A DNA stretch of 64,000 nucleotides. It comes from Lysinibacter sp. HNR (lineage in GTDB: Bacteria; Actinomycetota; Actinomycetes; Actinomycetales; Microbacteriaceae). How positions within the stretch are numbered: the first letter of the stretch is position 1; each line of letters begins with the position of its first letter. The stretch spans positions 62,001-126,000 of the forward strand of contig NZ_CP121684.1 of NCBI RefSeq assembly GCF_029760935.1, read 5' to 3'. Shown one piece after another: positions 62,532 to 64,000 of the stretch. The position numbers were made by a program, and so were the translations under genes. The notes below the pieces were generated by a model that was not told where the DNA came from, ran no database searches, and was given only the letters and a program-made list of their open reading frames with translations.

Positions 62532-63727
62532 TGTCTCATACCGTTGAGGAGGCTGTCGAGGAGCAGCGCGCGGCGCTGCTACAACTGAGTCACAGCATCC
62601 ACGCCGAACCGGAAATAGGGTTTGAGGAGCACCGGGCGGTGCGGCGAGTAGCCGACTACCTGGCGCAGCACGGGATCGACTCGACAATCGGCGGATACGG
62701 TCTGGCCACCTCACTCGAGGCGCGGGTGGGTGAGGGCGGTCCCGTGGTGGCTTTTCTCGCGGAGTACGACGCGCTTCCCGACATCGGCCACGCGTGTGGA
62801 CACAACGTGATCTGCGCCGCCTCCGTGGGGGCTTTTGTGGCCCTCGCCTCACGAATCCGGGAGATCGGCGGCACGGCCGTTTTGCTGGGAACCCCGGCCG
62901 AAGAAAACGGCACCGGGAAAGAAATTATGGCGCGGGCGGGTGCCTTTAACGGGGTCGATGCGGCGCTGATGATTCACCCCCACGGCGGCCCGGATATTAC
63001 CGAGACCGCCTTTTTGGGGTTGCGCGAGGTAGAGGTAACCTTCCGCGGGCGTTCGGCCCACGCGTCTGCGGTTCCCCACCTGGCGCTTAACGCTCTCGAC
63101 GGTGTGGTGGCCGCCTATCAGGGGGTGGCTGCGCTGCGTCAACACATTCTTCCGAGCGATCGGGTACACGGGATTATCACCCACGGGGGCGAGAGTCCCA
63201 ACGTGATCCCGGCCCACGCATCGGCTCACTTTTATGTTCGTTCGGCCAGCCTTGAGCGGTTGGCCGACATCTCACGTCGGGTGCAGCAGATTGTCGACGG
63301 GGCCGCCGCGATGTCGAACACTGCGGCGGAGGTGCGCTGGGATGCCAATCCTCCCTGTGTGCCGGTGCGCTTTAATCGGGCTCTGGGTGAGCGATTTATT
63401 TCACATCTTGGTGCACGGGGGCGTACCGTACACCGGGATGATCCGCGCGAGGATGCCAGCACCGGCTCCACAGACCTGGGGAACGTGAGCGTTCGGGTGC
63501 CGTCAATTCATCCCATGGTGGGAATCGCGACGGGTGCGGGGATCCACACGCAGGATTTTGCGAACAAGGCAGTGAGCGCCGAGGCGGACCGGGCGGTTAT
63601 CGACTCGGCAATTACCCTAGCCCACACGGCCGAGGAGTACCTGGTCTCGGAGGAGCTTCGGGTTCAGGTGCGGGCCGAATTCGAGGCGGACGGTGGTGTT
63701 GTGGATCTTGAACAGTTGTTCGCGTGA
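62531..63727 (+). CDS. M20 family amidohydrolase
   Basis: A 398-residue zinc amidohydrolase of the M20D/aminobenzoyl-glutamate hydrolase type. Motifs: 'IHAEPEIGFEEHRAVRRVAD' near the start, 'GHACGHNVICAAS' (about residue 87) with the metal-binding Cys/His, 'LGTPAEENGTGKEIMARAG' (about 120) and 'HPHGGPDITE' (about 150). The dimerisation domain spans about 175-290. GTG start overlaps the transporter stop. It would release an amino acid from an acyl or peptide conjugate taken up by the MHS transporter. Confidence 0.92.
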   Translation: MSHTVEEAVEEQRAALLQLSHSIHAEPEIGFEEHRAVRRVADYLAQHGIDSTIGGYGLATSLEARVGEGGPVVAFLAEYDALPDIGHACGHNVICAASVGAFVALASRIREIGGTAVLLGTPAEENGTGKEIMARAGAFNGVDAALMIHPHGGPDITETAFLGLREVEVTFRGRSAHASAVPHLALNALDGVVAAYQGVAALRQHILPSDRVHGIITHGGESPNVIPAHASAHFYVRSASLERLADISRRVQQIVDGAAAMSNTAAEVRWDANPPCVPVRFNRALGERFISHLGARGRTVHRDDPREDASTGSTDLGNVSVRVPSIHPMVGIATGAGIHTQDFANKAVSAEADRAVIDSAITLAHTAEEYLVSEELRVQVRAEFEADGGVVDLEQLFA

Positions 63728-63731
63728 GCGT

Positions 63732-63762
63732 GGCGAGGGCATAACTGGAGCGTGCCCTCGCC
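63732..63762. terminator. Hairpin between convergent genes
   Basis: GGCGAGGGCA (63732-63741) and TGCCCTCGCC (63753-63762), perfect 10-bp stem with an 11-nt loop, without T-run. It sits between the amidohydrolase and the converging partial gene. Confidence 0.6.
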
Positions 63763-63780
63763 GCACTATAGAGGGTGGTG

Positions 63781-64000
63781 TTAGCTCCAGGAGGCGGTTC
63801 CCCCTCCCGTTCCCAAGACGGTTGATATCGCTCCCGCAAGAATGTAACCGAGCAGGTGTGAGTTACCGTCAAAGAAGTTAATCTCAAGGCCGAGTGGTGT
63901 TGAGTTTATCTGGAAGCTGACCGTGTCGGAGAAGAGCCGAGCGAGATCGTCCGTGTGTAGTCCGGCGTTGACCAGTACTCCCGCCCCGGGGGTAAATAGT
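63781..64000 (-). CDS. C-terminal end of an unknown protein
   Basis: The reverse strand is open from the window edge to a TAA at 63781-63783: 72 residues ending 'YILAGAISTVLGTGGGTASW-S'. A hydrophobic Gly-rich end follows a segment 'DDLARLFSDTVSFQINSTPL'. The N-terminus is outside the window and the product is not recognised. Confidence 0.55.
   Translation of the reverse strand, partial: LFTPGAGVLVNAGLHTDDLARLFSDTVSFQINSTPLGLEINFFDGNSHLLGYILAGAISTVLGTGGGTASWS

Overview
The window is high-GC bacterial DNA, roughly 55-60 % by eye, with lower-GC islets near 44.3-46.4 kb and 54.4-56.5 kb. Gene density, start-codon use (many GTG/TTG), Actinobacterial-type -10 boxes lying 6-7 nt before start codons (leaderless mRNAs) and wall anchors of the LAxTG type point to an Actinomycetota host, probably a host-associated Micrococcales/Actinomycetales-like organism. 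The genus cannot be read from this sequence. Gene content is chromosomal; there is no replication origin, rRNA or tRNA, and no intact prophage or insertion sequence that I could see.

Layout: (1) 0-5.9 kb: the 5' part of a MATE exporter, two tandem M13 metallopeptidases, a small XRE regulator and an unknown protein. (2) 5.9-13 kb: a complete type III restriction-modification pair (res, mod) and a divergent MFS exporter. (3) 13.3-18.6 kb: a 1739-residue wall-anchored protein, preceded by a T9G10 homopolymer tract. (4) 19-33.5 kb: mostly housekeeping genes: tex, VOC protein, coaBC, a TPP enzyme, an aromatic-ring monooxygenase, a broken PhnB-like gene, M18 and M20D peptidases, an MmpS-like lipoprotein, a flavoprotein, and a divergent MTA/SAH nucleosidase-luxS pair. 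(5) 33.7-36 kb: a duplicated cassette of two CHAP endolysin-like genes with the same 3' half and the same leader but unrelated CHAP halves. (6) 36-43 kb: a 2307-residue LATTG surface protein. (7) 43.3-46.5 kb: an islet of nucleoside hydrolase, MmyB-type regulator and alpha/beta hydrolase, bracketed by ~60-bp direct repeats. (8) 46.6-57.8 kb: a secreted Rhs/YD-repeat polymorphic toxin locus with a Cys/Asp-repeat LALTG protein in front, a membrane-bound candidate immunity protein behind, gene scraps, a frameshifted secreted protein and a small regulator/membrane protein pair. (9) 58-64 kb: a PLP decarboxylase, then a GntR regulator divergent from an MHS transporter and M20 amidohydrolase, with a 9+9 bp palindrome between them.

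How it fits together: the organism invests in the cell surface (three LAxTG proteins; no sortase in the window), in contact-dependent competition (Rhs toxin plus immunity and scars of past cassette exchange), in DNA defence (type III RM) and in peptide/acyl-amino-acid use (two M13, M18, two M20D). The points most worth following are the lysin cassette pair with its shared attenuator-like leader, the frameshifted Rhs gene and its unrecognised toxin tip, the FN3 domains that appear to be split by beta-propellers in the 1739-residue protein, and the candidate -1 frameshift signal inside a signal peptide at 54.79 kb.
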